Source: Flavobacterium gelidilacus DSM 15343
GTDB taxonomy: Bacteria; Bacteroidota; Bacteroidia; Flavobacteriales; Flavobacteriaceae
Reading direction: 5' to 3'
Assembly: GCF_000422685.1 (NCBI RefSeq)
Contig: NZ_AUGN01000009.1
Coordinates: 62,001 to 126,000, forward strand
Length of the DNA: 64,000 bases
Position 1 is the stretch's first letter. Each line of letters begins with the position of its first letter. The position numbers were made by a program, and so were the translations under genes. This document shows positions 53,169-61,021 of the stretch, piece after piece. The notes under the pieces are model-generated. The model was given only the letters and a program-made list of their open reading frames with translations. It had not been told where the DNA came from and did not search any database.

Positions 53169-53853
53169 TTTCAAATATTTTATTTCTATTTAATTCATAA
53201 CTAAGTAAAAAATAGTAAACTAATAATTGTGGCAGAAAAACCATGTATTTCAACACATGTATTTCACTATAAAAAACATAGAAAACATAGAAAACATCGC
53301 TTACAACAAAGCAAACAATAATAACTTGAAGATTTGTATTAACTCTATTTGGCTTAATAATGTATTTAATTGTTAATAAAACACTCATAACAAAAACTAG
53401 CACAGAATAAAGAAAAAACAGTGGATAATATTTTACGTTTTGATCTATCAATAAATCATTTACTACCCAAACAACATACAAAAAGAGTAAAAAAACAACC
53501 AAAAAAGATATGTAAAATATATAGTCTAACTCTCTTAATTTTTTAAATTCCATTGTTTTAAAAATGGATGCAGTTAAAGTGGAATAAGCAATTGCATTTA
53601 AAAAAACACAAAACATATTATCAATATCAGGTTCAGTTAACAAATGAAATAGATCAGTAAAATATAAACAGACTAATATTATTATTAAATACCACTTAAA
53701 ATTAAATTTAGTAATTCTAAGATAAATCAATAAAACAAGAGGAGCCGTTAAAACATTTGTAACAATATGCAAAAGATTTAATTCAAAATAAATTGAAATA
53801 AATTGAAATATAACCAAACTGAAATATAAATTTAATAGCCGAGCATTATCCAT
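53161..53853 (-). CDS. Polytopic membrane protein of unknown function
   Basis: 230 residues with about eight predicted membrane helices (for example HIVTNVLTAPLVLLIYL, WYLIIILVCLYFTDLF, FYISFLVVFLLFLYVVWVV, LQVIIVCFVVSDVFYVFYV). The layout loosely resembles the YhhN/TMEM86 lysoplasmalogenase family (PL-rich second helix, acidic residue in the middle), but I cannot confirm conserved residues. No charged catalytic motif is obvious. Its ATG lies eight bases inside the end of ligA, so it is translated after ligA on the same mRNA. The last eight bases overlap the convergent phosphatase gene. Confidence 0.65.
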   Translation of the reverse strand: MDNARLLNLYFSLVIFQFISIYFELNLLHIVTNVLTAPLVLLIYLRITKFNFKWYLIIILVCLYFTDLFHLLTEPDIDNMFCVFLNAIAYSTLTASIFKTMEFKKLRELDYIFYISFLVVFLLFLYVVWVVNDLLIDQNVKYYPLFFLYSVLVFVMSVLLTIKYIIKPNRVNTNLQVIIVCFVVSDVFYVFYVFYSEIHVLKYMVFLPQLLVYYFLLSYELNRNKIFEIK

Positions 53854-55846
53854 TTAATAAATCATTAAATTGAAATTCATTTATAATTGAAACATTTAAT
53901 TTATTAGCTTTTTCTAGTTTTGAAGGTCCCATATTATCACCAGCAATAACATAATCCGTTTTAGAAGAAATTGAACTACCTACTTTTCCACCATTAGCTT
54001 CAATAGCTTTTTTAAGATCATCTCTAGAGTAAATCTCAAAAACACCTGAAACAACAAATATTTTTCCTTTTAATTTATCTGAAACACTTGTATCATTTTC
54101 TGCATTAATTTCCAATTGAACTCCATAATTTTTTAATCTTTCAATAATAAGTCTATTTTCTTGATTTTCAAAGAACATTACAACACTTTGCGCTATTTTT
54201 TCACCGATCTCATCAACTAAAACTAAATCCATTAAACTTGCTTTAGCAATAGCATCAATATTTTTATAATGTTTAGCTAATTTTTTGGCTACTGTTTCAC
54301 CAACATATCTAATACCTAAAGCATATAAAACCCTTTCGAAAGGTACGTTTTTTGAATCCTGAACACCTTTAACCAAGTTTTCGGCTGATTTTTCTGCCAT
54401 TCGTTCTAATGGAATAATTTGTTCTTTTTGCAATTCATATAAATCAGCATAATTTGAAACTAAACCAGCATTGAACAATAACGCAACTGTTTCTCCACCA
54501 AGACCTTCAATATCCATTGCTTTGCGCGAAATATAATGCTGAATTCTTCCAATAATTTGTGGTGGACAACCATAAAAATTTGGACAATAATGATTCGCTT
54601 CTCCTTCTATTCTGACTAATTCTGTATTACATTCTGGACAATTAGTAATGTATTTTGTTGGTTCTGAATTTGGTTTTCTTTGTGTCAAATCAACCGCAAT
54701 AATTTTTGGGATAATTTCCCCTCCTTTTTCTACAAAAACTGTATCATGTAAACGAACATCCAATTTTTCAATTTGATCTGCATTGTGTAACGAAGCTCTT
54801 TTAACAATAGTTCCAGCTAATTGTACAGGTTCTAAATTTGCAACTGGTGTTATTGCTCCAGTTCGTCCAACTTGATAAGAAATTGAGTTTAAAATTGTAC
54901 TGACTTGTTCCGATTTGAATTTATAAGCCATGGCCCAACGCGGTGATTTTGCAGTATAATCTAATTCATTTTGGTATTGAATTAAATTTACTTTCACCAC
55001 TACTCCATCAGTTTCATATGGTAAATCGTGACGGTGAACATCCCAATAATCAATGAATTGAAAAACTTCTTCTAAGTTTTTAGCTAATTTGGATTGATTT
55101 GGCACTTTAAAACCCCAATCCCTTGCCTTTTGTAAAGCTTCATCTTGTGTGTTTAAATCTAAATTATTTCCAATTATTGAATATAACAAACAATCTAAAG
55201 GACGTTTTGCAACCTCAGCACTGTCTTGTAATTTTAAACTTCCAGAAGCAGTATTTCTTGGATTTGAATAAGGTGTTTCTCCGATTTCAATTAAGTCTTG
55301 ATTCATCTTTTCGAATCCTGCAAAAGGTAAAACGATTTCCCCACGAATATCAAATTTTTCAGGATAATCTCCTTTTAATTTAATCGGAACAGCTTTTATG
55401 GTTTTGATGTTATTTGTTACATCATCACCTTGAAAACCATCACCACGAGTAACTGCTCGTTTAAGTAAGCCATTTTCATAAGTAATGCTTATAGATGCAC
55501 CATCATATTTTAATTCGCACGTATATTGAATAGCGACATCGCCAACTATTTTTTTACAACGTATTTCCCAATCCTGTAAGTCTTCTTTAGAATACGAGTT
55601 ATCAAGAGAATACATTCTATATTCATGCATAACCGTCTCAAAATTCTTGGTTATTGTTCCTCCAACTCTTAAAGTAGGAGAATTTTCATCAAAAAATTCA
55701 GGATGTTTTGCTTCTAATTCTTGAAGTTCTTTTAATTTTATATCAAAATCATAATCAGAAATCGTTGGATTATCTAATGTATAATAATTGTAATTGTGCT
55801 GATTTAATTCGACACGAAGCCTTGTAATAGTTTCTAAAACGTTCAT
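53846..55846 (-). CDS. ligA: NAD-dependent DNA ligase LigA
   Basis: 666 residues, typical length. It seals nicks in double-stranded DNA using NAD+. The order is an Ia domain (1-70), an adenylation domain with the active-site lysine in CELKYDGASI (Lys113), an OB fold, a four-cysteine zinc finger (CPECNTELVRIEGEANHYC), helix-hairpin-helix repeats, and a C-terminal BRCT domain (about 590-666, IFVVSGVFEIYSRDDLKKAI). Four bases upstream is a DUF6495 gene, so the two and the downstream membrane protein form an operon. Confidence 0.96.
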   Translation of the reverse strand: MNVLETITRLRVELNQHNYNYYTLDNPTISDYDFDIKLKELQELEAKHPEFFDENSPTLRVGGTITKNFETVMHEYRMYSLDNSYSKEDLQDWEIRCKKIVGDVAIQYTCELKYDGASISITYENGLLKRAVTRGDGFQGDDVTNNIKTIKAVPIKLKGDYPEKFDIRGEIVLPFAGFEKMNQDLIEIGETPYSNPRNTASGSLKLQDSAEVAKRPLDCLLYSIIGNNLDLNTQDEALQKARDWGFKVPNQSKLAKNLEEVFQFIDYWDVHRHDLPYETDGVVVKVNLIQYQNELDYTAKSPRWAMAYKFKSEQVSTILNSISYQVGRTGAITPVANLEPVQLAGTIVKRASLHNADQIEKLDVRLHDTVFVEKGGEIIPKIIAVDLTQRKPNSEPTKYITNCPECNTELVRIEGEANHYCPNFYGCPPQIIGRIQHYISRKAMDIEGLGGETVALLFNAGLVSNYADLYELQKEQIIPLERMAEKSAENLVKGVQDSKNVPFERVLYALGIRYVGETVAKKLAKHYKNIDAIAKASLMDLVLVDEIGEKIAQSVVMFFENQENRLIIERLKNYGVQLEINAENDTSVSDKLKGKIFVVSGVFEIYSRDDLKKAIEANGGKVGSSISSKTDYVIAGDNMGPSKLEKANKLNVSIINEFQFNDLLNG

Positions 55847-55850
55847 AAAA

Positions 55851-56324
55851 CTAATTATTGATAAGATGTTCTAATTTGGAATATAATTCACCTTTACTAA
55901 TTATTCCTCCTTCTTTTATGATTTTAAAAAGCGCTTGATTTCTATCTTGTGAAATATCTTTTTTTCCTTTTTGAATTTCTACACTATCCGAAAACATATG
56001 CTCACTTAACCAATTAATACCATCTTTGGTAAGGAAATCAACTTTTTTATTGGTTGTATTGATAATTAACGAATAAACTATTGTGTCGACACATTTAAAT
56101 AAAAAGATATAATTCGTTGAAAAATGATCAATAAAATTCACATTAGTTAAAGCTCTTTCCCAAATTAAATCTGAAAAAACGTCAATTTCTTGCATTGCAA
56201 CTTGAGGTTTATTTACTTTTATATCATCCCATTCTTTTTTATCAATAGATTGAGTGGCAAGGAAATTTATAAATTCAGGATGTAACTCTTCTAATTGTTC
56301 TTTTGTAAGTCTAGCGTATTTCAT
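55851..56324 (-). CDS. DUF6495 family protein
   Basis: 157 residues, no signal peptide. Conserved-looking features are the N-terminal YARLTKEQLEELHPEFINFLATQSIDK segment, a Trp-Asp-Asp motif, VFSDLIWERALTNVNFIDHFS and the LFKCVDTIVYSLII strand. I associate it with the Bacteroidota DUF6495 family that lies directly before ligA in relatives; its role is unknown. It begins the ligA operon and is separated from the upstream rplI by a terminator. Confidence 0.75.
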   Translation of the reverse strand: MKYARLTKEQLEELHPEFINFLATQSIDKKEWDDIKVNKPQVAMQEIDVFSDLIWERALTNVNFIDHFSTNYIFLFKCVDTIVYSLIINTTNKKVDFLTKDGINWLSEHMFSDSVEIQKGKKDISQDRNQALFKIIKEGGIISKGELYSKLEHLINN

Positions 56325-56352
56325 TAATTGGTGTAAATAGAAATGTAAAGAT

Positions 56353-56384
56353 AAAAAAAAAGCCCTCCAAAATGGAAGGCTTTT
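56353..56384 (-). terminator. Terminator after the ribosomal-protein operon
   Basis: Arms AAGCCCTCCA / TGGAAGGCTT with one mismatch, followed by a T-run on the minus strand, 19 bases past the rplI stop. Confidence 0.8.
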
Positions 56385-56402
56385 AATAGATATTTATAAA
56401 AA

Positions 56403-56846
56403 TTATGCTTTATCAGCAATAACTTCATAAGCTAATTCCACAATTACATCTCTGTGTAATCTTACATTAGCTGAATATTTACCAGTACGTTTAACGATTC
56501 CACTTGAAATGAATTTTCTATCAATTGAATGTCCGTTACTTGCTAAAGCTTCTGCAATGTTAGCACTTGTGATAGATCCAAATAATTTTTCTCCACCTGC
56601 TTTTGCAGAAATTTTGATTTCTAAAGCATTTAATGCTTCTGCAATTTTGTTTGCATCATCCACTAATCTTTGCTCTTTGTGGGCTTTTTGCTTTAAATTT
56701 TCAGCTAATACTTTTTTAGCTGAAGGAGTTGCTAAAATTGCAAATCCTTGAGGAATTAGAAAATTACGTCCGTAACCGTTTTTTACCGTTACTGTATCGT
56801 CTTTAAATCCTAAATTTTGAACGTCTTGTTTTAAGATAAGTTCCAT
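56403..56846 (-). CDS. rplI: 50S ribosomal protein L9
   Basis: 147 residues. L9 binds 23S rRNA near domain V and stabilises the L1-stalk side of the ribosome. The N-terminal RNA-binding domain has MELILKQDVQNLGFKDDTVTVKNGYGRNFLIP (the family-specific GRNFLIP), a long helix of about residues 40-75, and a C-terminal domain with KLFGSITSANIAEAL. Length is normal. Last gene of the rpsF-rpsR-rplI operon. Confidence 0.96.
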   Translation of the reverse strand: MELILKQDVQNLGFKDDTVTVKNGYGRNFLIPQGFAILATPSAKKVLAENLKQKAHKEQRLVDDANKIAEALNALEIKISAKAGGEKLFGSITSANIAEALASNGHSIDRKFISSGIVKRTGKYSANVRLHRDVIVELAYEVIADKA

Positions 56847-56913
56847 GTTGTTGTCCTTTTTAAATAGAAGTTAGGTTTCGTTATATTGAAAACCAACAAC
56901 TTAATTATTAATA

Positions 56914-57210
56914 TTATTTCATTAAATCGGCTACATATGGCATAATTGCAATATGTCTTCCTCTTTTAATTGCTACAGATACTTTTCTTTGGTACTTTAA
57001 TGAAGTTCCAGTTAATCTACGTGGTAAAATTTTACCTTGTTCGTTAACGAATTTCAATAAGAAATCTGCATCTTTATAATCGATATACTTGATACCCGAT
57101 TTTTTAAAACGACAATATTTCTTTTGTTTGTTTGTATCTATATTTAAAGGAGTAAGATATCTAATATCTCCCTCTTTTTTACCTTTTGCTGATTGCTCTA
57201 AAGATGCCAT
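56914..57210 (-). CDS. rpsR: 30S ribosomal protein S18
   Basis: 98 residues. S18 binds with S6 on the platform of the 30S subunit. The core [25 protein letters not shown], then [17 protein letters not shown] (binds 16S rRNA) and [10 protein letters not shown] is complete. A Bacteroidota-typical short N-terminal extension ([17 protein letters not shown]) is present. Two bases separate it from rpsF and 67 from rplI. Confidence 0.96.
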   Translation of the reverse strand: MASLEQSAKGKKEGDIRYLTPLNIDTNKQKKYCRFKKSGIKYIDYKDADFLLKFVNEQGKILPRRLTGTSLKYQRKVSVAIKRGRHIAIMPYVADLMK

Positions 57211-57212
57211 AA

Positions 57213-57554
57213 TTAGTTTGATTTAGCTTTTAATTTATCTCTTCTTCTTTCTGCCCACGAAATTGCGTGTTTGTCTAATGATACAGTTAAAAAACGCATA
57301 ACTCTTTCGTCACGTTTAAATTCTGTTTCATAACCTACAAGAATATCTGCAGGTGCTTCAAATTGAAATAAGTGATAAAAACCACTTTTTTTGTGTTGGA
57401 TTTCGTAAGCTAATTTTTTTAAGCCCCAGTCCTCTTTGGCTACCATCTTTGATCCTTTAGAAGTAAGAAAATCTTCAAACTTGCTAACTGTTTCCTTTAT
57501 CTGTTGTTCAGATAAAACGGGATTCAAGATGAAAACAGTTTCATAATGATTCAT
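57213..57554 (-). CDS. rpsF: 30S ribosomal protein S6
   Basis: 113 residues. S6 pairs with S18 on the 30S platform. Characteristic segments are [18 protein letters not shown], the [22 protein letters not shown] strand and [17 protein letters not shown]. The operon order rpsF-rpsR-rplI matches other Bacteroidota. Transcription probably starts at the TTG-N20-TACTTTTG promoter, about 34 bases upstream of the ATG. Confidence 0.96.
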   Translation of the reverse strand: MNHYETVFILNPVLSEQQIKETVSKFEDFLTSKGSKMVAKEDWGLKKLAYEIQHKKSGFYHLFQFEAPADILVGYETEFKRDERVMRFLTVSLDKHAISWAERRRDKLKAKSN

Positions 57555-57587
57555 ACTATTAAATTTATTTTGTTATAAAATTGGGTG

Positions 57588-57618
57588 CAAAAGTAAGTGT
57601 TTTATACTAAACTAACAA
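57588..57618 (-). promoter_or_regulatory. Ribosomal-protein operon promoter, TTG-N20-TACTTTTG
   Basis: TACTTTTG at 57588-57595 with TTG at 57616-57618, 20 bases apart, on the minus strand. The -7 element ends 33 bases before the rpsF ATG. Confidence 0.75.
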
Positions 57619-57672
57619 ATATTCTTTAAAATTTATTGCGTTTAAATATAAGCCTTATTTTTCTGAATAAAT

Positions 57673-57703
57673 TTGTGTATTATAATGATTAACAATATAT
57701 TTA
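57673..57703 (+). promoter_or_regulatory. Candidate promoter for the LytTR regulator, TTG-N20-TATATTTA
   Basis: TTG at 57673-57675 and a near-consensus -7 element (TATATTTA) at 57696-57703, 20 bases apart. The leader would be about 25 bases before the ATG at 57731. Confidence 0.5.
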
Positions 57704-57730
57704 CACCGTAGTAACACATGACTTTGATAA

Positions 57731-58429
57731 ATGAAATTAAACTGTATAGTTGTTGATGATAGTGCTTTGCAGCGAATAACTGTAACCAAACTTATCAGCG
57801 ATAATCAATTCTTACATCTTGTTGGCGAATTTTCTAATGCAACTGATGCCAAAAACTGCATATCAACAAAAAATATTGACTTAGTATTTTTAGATATTGA
57901 AATGCCTGTAATTAATGGTTTTGATTTTTTAGATGGGTTAAAAGTTAAGCCTCAAATAATTTTTATTACTGTAAAAACAGAGTATGCGCTTAAAGCTTTT
58001 GATTACAATGCCACTGATTACCTACATAAACCCTTAACAAAAGAACGCTTTAATTTAGCTGTTTCTAAAGCTTTTAATTTATTTACGCTTCAGAAAGAAA
58101 CTAATGAAGAGGACGAAGAATTTATCTTTATTAAAAGTAATTTAAAAAAACTAAAAATATTTACATCAAAAATTAGATGGATAGAAGCTTTTGGTGATTA
58201 TGTAAAAGTAATTACTGAGGATGATAATCATTTGGTTCTTTCAACAATGAAAGCCTTTGAAAAAGATCTTCCAGCCGATAAATTCATTAGAGTACACAAA
58301 TCATACATCATAAACATACACAAGGTAGAAACTTTTAACAGTAAATTTGCTGAAATTGACACCTTTAAAATTCCATTAAGTCGAAATAAAAAAGACAACT
58401 TAGTTGAAGCTTTAAAAAAGTCTTCTTAA
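57731..58429 (+). CDS. LytTR-type response regulator
   Basis: 232 residues. The receiver domain has VVDDSA at 7-12, phospho-acceptor Asp55 in LVFLDIEMPV, and the switch lysine in DYLHKPLTKE. A C-terminal LytTR DNA-binding domain follows (about 130-230, KLKIFTSKIRWIEAFGDYVKV, KAFEKDLPADKFIRVHKSYIIN, PLSRNKKDNLVEAL). It would be activated by a LytS-type membrane histidine kinase, which is not encoded nearby, so it is an orphan here. Divergent from the rpsF operon and overlapping the priA stop by four bases at its 3' end. Confidence 0.93.
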   Translation: MKLNCIVVDDSALQRITVTKLISDNQFLHLVGEFSNATDAKNCISTKNIDLVFLDIEMPVINGFDFLDGLKVKPQIIFITVKTEYALKAFDYNATDYLHKPLTKERFNLAVSKAFNLFTLQKETNEEDEEFIFIKSNLKKLKIFTSKIRWIEAFGDYVKVITEDDNHLVLSTMKAFEKDLPADKFIRVHKSYIINIHKVETFNSKFAEIDTFKIPLSRNKKDNLVEALKKSS

Positions 58430-60876
58430 TAATTATCTACATTTATAGTAACTTTTATAGCTCTATAAAAAGCTATCGCTTCAAAACTATTCATTACTTT
58501 ATGAATAGTTTTTTTGGTTAAAGACAAATTCTTCTCTTTTGGAATCTTAATTAATATTGTTCTTATGTATTGGTTTCTAATTCGACTTATTGCTGGTTCT
58601 TCTGGACCGAGAATTGGCATTGGTAAATTTTGCGCCAACACTCTATACAACCACATAGAGCCGTCTTTTAACTTGTCGTAATCTCTATGCTTTAATGTCA
58701 GTTTGATTAATTTATAAAAAGGTGGATATTTAAAGTTCTGACGTTCATAAATCTGTTCCTTAAACATCGAAGTATAATCGTTACTCAAAACTTGTTGAAT
58801 CGTATTGTGAAACACATTATAAGTCTGAATCATAACCAAACCTTTCTTTTCTGAACGACCAGAACGACCGGCAACTTGTGTCATCATTTGAAAAGCTCTT
58901 TCATACGCTCTAAAATCTGGTTGATTTAGTAAATTGTCTGCATTTAGAATTCCGACTAACGTTACATTATCAAAGTGCAATCCTTTGGCTAACATTTGTG
59001 TTCCAACTAATATGTCTACTTCCCTATTTTTGAAAGAATCTATTATTTTTTCGTAACCAAATTTTCCACGAGTAGTATCTTGATCCATTCGACCAATATT
59101 TTTATCTGGAAAAATGGCCTTCAACTCCAACTCTATTTGTTCGGTTCCAAAACCTTTTGTAGTAAGTTCTACAGATTGACAAGCATGGCAATGCGTTGGA
59201 TTTGCAATTGAATAGCCACAATAATGACAACGCAATTGGTTTTTGTGTTTGTAGTAAGTCAGACTAACATCGCAACTTGGGCAATTAGGAACGTGACCAC
59301 AAGTAATACATTCCACATAAGGTGAAAAACCTCTTCTATTTTGAAATAAAATGACTTGTTCTCCTAATTCTAAAGCATTTGTAATCCCTTCAATCAATTC
59401 ATCTGAAAAATGACCGTTCATTCTTTTTCTGAAATATTTATCTTTTAAATCGATAAGCTTTATTTCAGGTAAAACTACGTTTCCGTATCGTTCTGTTAAT
59501 TCGACTAATTTGTATTTATTGGTTTTAACATTATAATAGGTTTCCAAACTTGGTGTTGCACTTCCTAATAAAATTTTTGCTTCATGTTGTTTGGCTAAAA
59601 CCACTGCACAATCTCTTGCGTGATATCTTGGTGCTGGTGCTTCTTGCTTATAAGTTTGTTCGTGTTCTTCATCAACTACGATTAAACCCAAATTTGAAAA
59701 GGGTAAAAACAAAGCACTTCGAACACCAATTACGACTTTAGCTTTTTCTGAATTTTCTAAAACTTGGTTCCAAACTTCAATTCGTTCGTTATTTGAATAT
59801 TTAGAATGAAAAACAGCAACCTGATTTCCAAAATAAGCGACTAATCGTTGGACTAATTGTGTTGTAAGAGCAATTTCTGGCAACAAAAACAGAACTTGTT
59901 TGTCTTTATTGATTTGTTCTTCTATAAGTTTGATGTAAATTTCGGTTTTTCCAGAAGCAGTTACACCGTGTAATAATGTAATATCGTTATCTACAAAACT
60001 CTCTTCAATTTGGTTGAATGCTTTTTGTTGTGGTTCACTTAACGTGAAATGACTATCATCGTCTTTTTCAAAAATAACTCGATCTTGATTGATGAAGTAT
60101 TCAATAAAGATGTCTTTATCGATTAAGGTTTTAACTATTGCTGCAGAACTTCCTGAAAACTCTATTAATTGTTTGACAGAAATAGGTTTCTTTTCTTTAG
60201 CTTGAAGCTGAAAATAAGATAAAACCAATTCACGTTGCTTGTTAGCTCTTGATAACTCTTCAACTAAAACGGCTAAATTTTCTTGTTTTAGAAATTCATC
60301 TTGTAGTTTTATGTAGCGAACTTGTTTGGGTTTGTATTGTTCTGAAATTTCTTCTTCCAGTTGTAAAGCTCCTTTTTCAAGCAAACGATTTAAAACAGGA
60401 AAAACGGTTTTCTTTCCTAAGATCTTAACCACATCATTAACTGTGATGGATGATTGTAATTTTAAAGCTTCAAAAATAAGATATTCATCGTCTTTTAATT
60501 CATTTTCATCAATTTCAGCGTCTTTTTTGGATGTGATAATCGTTTCACTTTCCAACATATATCCTGAAGGCAAAGCAGATTTAAAAACTTCTCCCAGCGA
60601 ACACATATAATAAGAAGCAATCCATTTCCAATGCGCTAACTGAATTTCATTAACAATTGGTTTTTCGTCAATTATTTGATGAATTTCTTTGGCTGTATAT
60701 AATTGTGGTGGATTGTTATTCTTTCCGATAACTAAAGAAGTATAAACCTTTGTTTTTCCAAAAGGCACAGCAACACGCATTCCAACGGAAACGTAATGAA
60801 ATTCTGCTTCTGAAACCTCATAAGTAAAGGTTTTATTAACGGCTAATGGTAAAACGACTTCTATGAAAAACTGCAT
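58426..60876 (-). CDS. priA: Primosomal replication helicase PriA
   Basis: 816 residues. PriA restarts collapsed replication forks. The N-terminal DNA-binding domain starts QFFIEVVLPLAV. The helicase has Walker A GVTASGKTEIY, the DEEH box in LIVVDEEHEQTY, ATPSLETYYN, eight cysteines in the zinc-binding insert (CITCGHVPNCPSCDVSL, CHYCGYSI, CHACQS) and VAGRSGRSEKKG (motif VI). Normal length. The TACATTTG element ends four bases before the ATG, so the start appears leaderless, and a dispersed repeat lies just upstream. Confidence 0.96.
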   Translation of the reverse strand: MQFFIEVVLPLAVNKTFTYEVSEAEFHYVSVGMRVAVPFGKTKVYTSLVIGKNNNPPQLYTAKEIHQIIDEKPIVNEIQLAHWKWIASYYMCSLGEVFKSALPSGYMLESETIITSKKDAEIDENELKDDEYLIFEALKLQSSITVNDVVKILGKKTVFPVLNRLLEKGALQLEEEISEQYKPKQVRYIKLQDEFLKQENLAVLVEELSRANKQRELVLSYFQLQAKEKKPISVKQLIEFSGSSAAIVKTLIDKDIFIEYFINQDRVIFEKDDDSHFTLSEPQQKAFNQIEESFVDNDITLLHGVTASGKTEIYIKLIEEQINKDKQVLFLLPEIALTTQLVQRLVAYFGNQVAVFHSKYSNNERIEVWNQVLENSEKAKVVIGVRSALFLPFSNLGLIVVDEEHEQTYKQEAPAPRYHARDCAVVLAKQHEAKILLGSATPSLETYYNVKTNKYKLVELTERYGNVVLPEIKLIDLKDKYFRKRMNGHFSDELIEGITNALELGEQVILFQNRRGFSPYVECITCGHVPNCPSCDVSLTYYKHKNQLRCHYCGYSIANPTHCHACQSVELTTKGFGTEQIELELKAIFPDKNIGRMDQDTTRGKFGYEKIIDSFKNREVDILVGTQMLAKGLHFDNVTLVGILNADNLLNQPDFRAYERAFQMMTQVAGRSGRSEKKGLVMIQTYNVFHNTIQQVLSNDYTSMFKEQIYERQNFKYPPFYKLIKLTLKHRDYDKLKDGSMWLYRVLAQNLPMPILGPEEPAISRIRNQYIRTILIKIPKEKNLSLTKKTIHKVMNSFEAIAFYRAIKVTINVDNY

Positions 60877-60880
60877 TTAG

Positions 60881-60888
60881 CAAATGTA
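60881..60888 (-). promoter_or_regulatory. Candidate -7 element (TACATTTG) for priA
   Basis: A perfect TAnnTTTG match, ending four bases before the priA ATG. No TTG was found at the -33 distance; that position falls in a repeat copy. Confidence 0.5.
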
Positions 60889-60894
60889 AAAAAA

Positions 60895-60922
60895 AGTGTT
60901 CAGTGTTCAGTTAATAGTTGGT
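60895..60922. repeat. Dispersed repeat unit related to 9250-9279
   Basis: A tandem AGTGTTC motif followed by AGTTAATAGTTGG resembles AGTGGTCAGTGGTCAG then TAATTAGTTGG at 9250-9279: about 25 of 30 positions agree. Intergenic. Confidence 0.65.
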
Positions 60923-60959
60923 AGATTATTTTTTAACAATGTAGATTTCATAACTTTTT

Positions 60960-61018
60960 AAACTTATATGACTTATATGTTTAAAAATTTATTTGAACCA
61001 AATAAGTCATATAAGTTT
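60960..61018. repeat. 17-bp perfect inverted repeat
   Basis: AAACTTATATGACTTAT (60960-60976) is exactly complementary to 61002-61018, with a 25-base loop. It lies just past the stop codon of the 576-aa T9SS gene, but the T-rich side is on the plus strand, so it is not a simple terminator for that gene. Confidence 0.8.
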
Positions 61019-61021
61019 TTT

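Noticed and set aside
53161..53853. Firm lysoplasmalogenase (YhhN) call
   Set aside because: Only the helix layout is similar; no conserved motif could be verified, so left as unknown membrane protein.
60960..61018. Standard terminator for the 576-aa T9SS gene
   Set aside because: The T-run is on the wrong strand for that gene; listed as a repeat.
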